46,387 bases of DNA from Spirogloea muscicola (taxonomy: Eukaryota; Streptophyta; Zygnematophyceae; Spirogloeales; Spirogloeaceae), in NCBI GenBank assembly GCA_009602725.1, contig WELB01000060.1, positions 184,070 through 230,456 on the forward strand, written 5' to 3'. The translations under genes were made by a program, and so were the position numbers. Shown here piece after piece: positions 45,201 to 46,387 of the stretch (the stretch's first letter is position 1; each line of letters opens with the position of its first letter). The notes under the pieces were generated by a model, which was not told the DNA's origin, searched no databases, and was given only the letters and a program-made list of their open reading frames with translations.

Positions 45201-46387
45201 CGTTGTTAGACTCACAGAAGGCTAAACATCACAAGGAGCGTCACAAGCGTCACAAGGCCTCCTCGGTCAACGAAGCATTAAAGCCAAAGGACTCCTAAGG
45301 CGCAAGGGGCATAACCAGCTTGGAAGTACCTTGCACCAGTTCAATATTGGTAGAATGTCATCATTTGCAATTGCAGCAAGTAGACGAGGGGCACCAGTGA
45401 GGCTTTGCAATGCTGCACCTAGGGTTGACAGGATGATGCCAACATAAACGACAGCTGGAACTGGCCAAGCAAGGGTAGCGAGTAGAAGCCTGCAGGTATT
45501 CACAGAGGAAGCAACAACTGTCAGCCAAGATGCAAGAGGTCTTGGGCAAGGCAACACAAGCCTACTCCATAAACCACACAAGCAGTCAGCAATCTGAGGT
45601 CAATAACATTAACAACTATGGAAAACCTAGGTAGTGATGCAATCCCAAGTCCTGGTAAGAAGTGGTGGCTGTCATACTGCCGAGGAACTGTCTTCACAGC
45701 TACTTCTGAGACCAGTATGCATGCTAGTCACCTGTCTGTCAGAAGTACCTCACGGACAGCAACAGCCCCAATCAAAAAAGTAGAAACGACATAAAGGACA
45801 GTGGAGGCCCCAATTGCTGAAAGAGTGCCAGTTGGAATGGCCTTCTGAGTATCTCGCAGCGAGGCAGACCGATTTGAGCCAGCCATGATTCCCGTGACAG
45901 CAGGGAAGAAGAGGCCCATGAGCGCACTGCAGAAGTGACAAGGGGGAAACAGGTTCTTAGCATTGAAGGTCATACTCACCGATCTACCAGAAGAACCTCA
46001 CGTGTAGCGACAGCTCCAATGATGAAGACTGAGACGACGTAGAGCACAGTTGTGCAACCAATTGCTGACAAAGTCCCCACAGGAATAGATGTCTGGGTAT
46101 CACGAAGAGATGCGGAACGATTTGACCCAGCCATGATGTCTGTCACAGCTGGGATGAAGAGGCCCAGCAAGGCACTGCAGTGGTTTAACAGTTTACTATC
46201 AGACTCCTTGACCATGGCGCCTCGTTTAAAATGGGAGTTGGTCACATGACCAGTGTCTAGTAAGCTTAAAAGCAGTGTATGCTCACTTGAACCCCCAATA
46301 GAAGCTGCCATTTGGGGAAGGTATGCCAGCATGGTTGGTCTTCTGATAGGCAGAGCCCCAGTTGCTTTTCAAGGTCTTCCACCTCAC
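42278..46387 (-). CDS. CCC1: Plant-type cation-chloride cotransporter (CCC1/SLC12 family), 5' part outside window
   Basis: CCC proteins co-transport Cl- with K+ (and Na+). Plant CCC1 works in endomembranes and controls lumen pH and ion balance. Exons (descending): beyond 46387 to 46287, then alternative exons 46174-45980 and 45926-45732, then 45489-45330, 45163-44923, 44642-44481, 44372-44198, 43928-43658, 43423-43219, 42940-42805 and 42583-42278. Splice phases agree throughout. Landmarks are YQKTNHAGIPSPNGSFYWGFN, the TM6 block PAVTxIMAGSNRSASL, LSTLGAALQSLTGAPRLL, CFLLDLLDAPSWRPRW, GKAGDWGDGFKSAYFQLAL, HPKNWYPIPLIFC, ADFANCMKKKGRGMS, YGTIDLYWIVRDGG, VVLVSLPPPP and MEYMDLLVDGIPRLLMVRGY. The match to land-plant CCC1 is close over the whole visible length. 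One segment is present twice as adjacent exons. Confidence 0.92.
45732..46174 (-). other. Duplicated, probably mutually exclusive exon pair in CCC1
   Basis: Exon A is 46174-45980 and exon B is 45926-45732. Each is exactly 195 bp, starts with the third base of a codon, ends with two bases of an Arg codon and is flanked by CTGCAG acceptors and GT donors. They differ at 12 of 65 residues. Either one joins in frame to the upstream exon (FN/AL) and the downstream exon (DR/LLL). The intron between them is 53 nt, against 76 nt or more for every other intron I could define in this window. Confidence 0.85.

Noticed and set aside
1-46387. tRNA, rRNA, CRISPR arrays and bacterial-style operons
   Set aside because: No cloverleaf, rRNA-like block or spaced direct-repeat array was seen, and the genes are intron-rich with separate promoters.

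Overview
The window reads as nuclear DNA of a photosynthetic eukaryote of the green lineage. Genes are split by GT-AG introns, mostly 75-530 nt. Exons are GC-rich near gene starts, with runs of (CCG)n, and introns are more AT-rich. Several products are chloroplast or plant-type: PPD1, a DUF1350 protein, PrmA, CCC1, a plant-style NRAMP and a two-domain-type SR splicing factor. The close match of the CCC1-like protein to land-plant CCC1, a STELLO-like protein and a plant-style LRR receptor kinase together suggest a streptophyte alga. That placement is inference from remembered family sequences. The assembly is a draft: two N gaps (17307-17765 and 31390-31936) and two single n (10232 and 22818) sit at GC-rich gene starts.

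Layout: 1-1886 is gene-poor, with a probable retroelement relic. 1887-7143 (-) is a STELLO/DUF288 Golgi protein with an embedded PAN/Apple-like exon. 7884-10231 (-) is a Q/P/S-rich protein. 10233-11629 (+) is PPD1. 12438-15788 (-) is an NRAMP metal transporter lacking its first exon(s). 15961-16942 (+) is a small CRAL-TRIO/BCH protein. 18175-20403 (+) is a 3D-domain (double-psi beta-barrel) protein. 21276-22599 (-) is a MESD-like ER chaperone. 22952-24915 (-) is an LRR receptor-like kinase cut off inside the kinase N-lobe. 25006-27607 (+) is an SR splicing factor lacking RRM1. 28514-31390 (-) is a PrmA methyltransferase. 31937-35113 (+) is a DUF1350 alpha/beta-hydrolase-like protein. 35944-41043 (+) is a TAH18/ATR3/NDOR1 diflavin reductase. 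42278-46387 (-) is a CCC1 cation-chloride cotransporter, with its 5' part outside the window.

Most neighbours are divergent or convergent single genes, so there is no operon logic. Some groupings make functional sense: MESD-like and RLK (secretory-pathway receptor biology), PPD1, PrmA and DUF1350 (organelle proteins), and NRAMP and CCC1 (ion transport). The strongest unusual signal is in CCC1. Two adjacent 195-bp exons of identical length and phase encode alternative versions of the ion-site helix. They are separated by a 53-nt intron, the shortest in the window, which is the expected design of mutually exclusive exons. Other notable items are the PAN insertion in STELLO, a MESD-like chaperone beside an LRR kinase, degenerate TTTAGGG-like blocks at intron edges, and paired loss of 5' exons at divergent gene borders.
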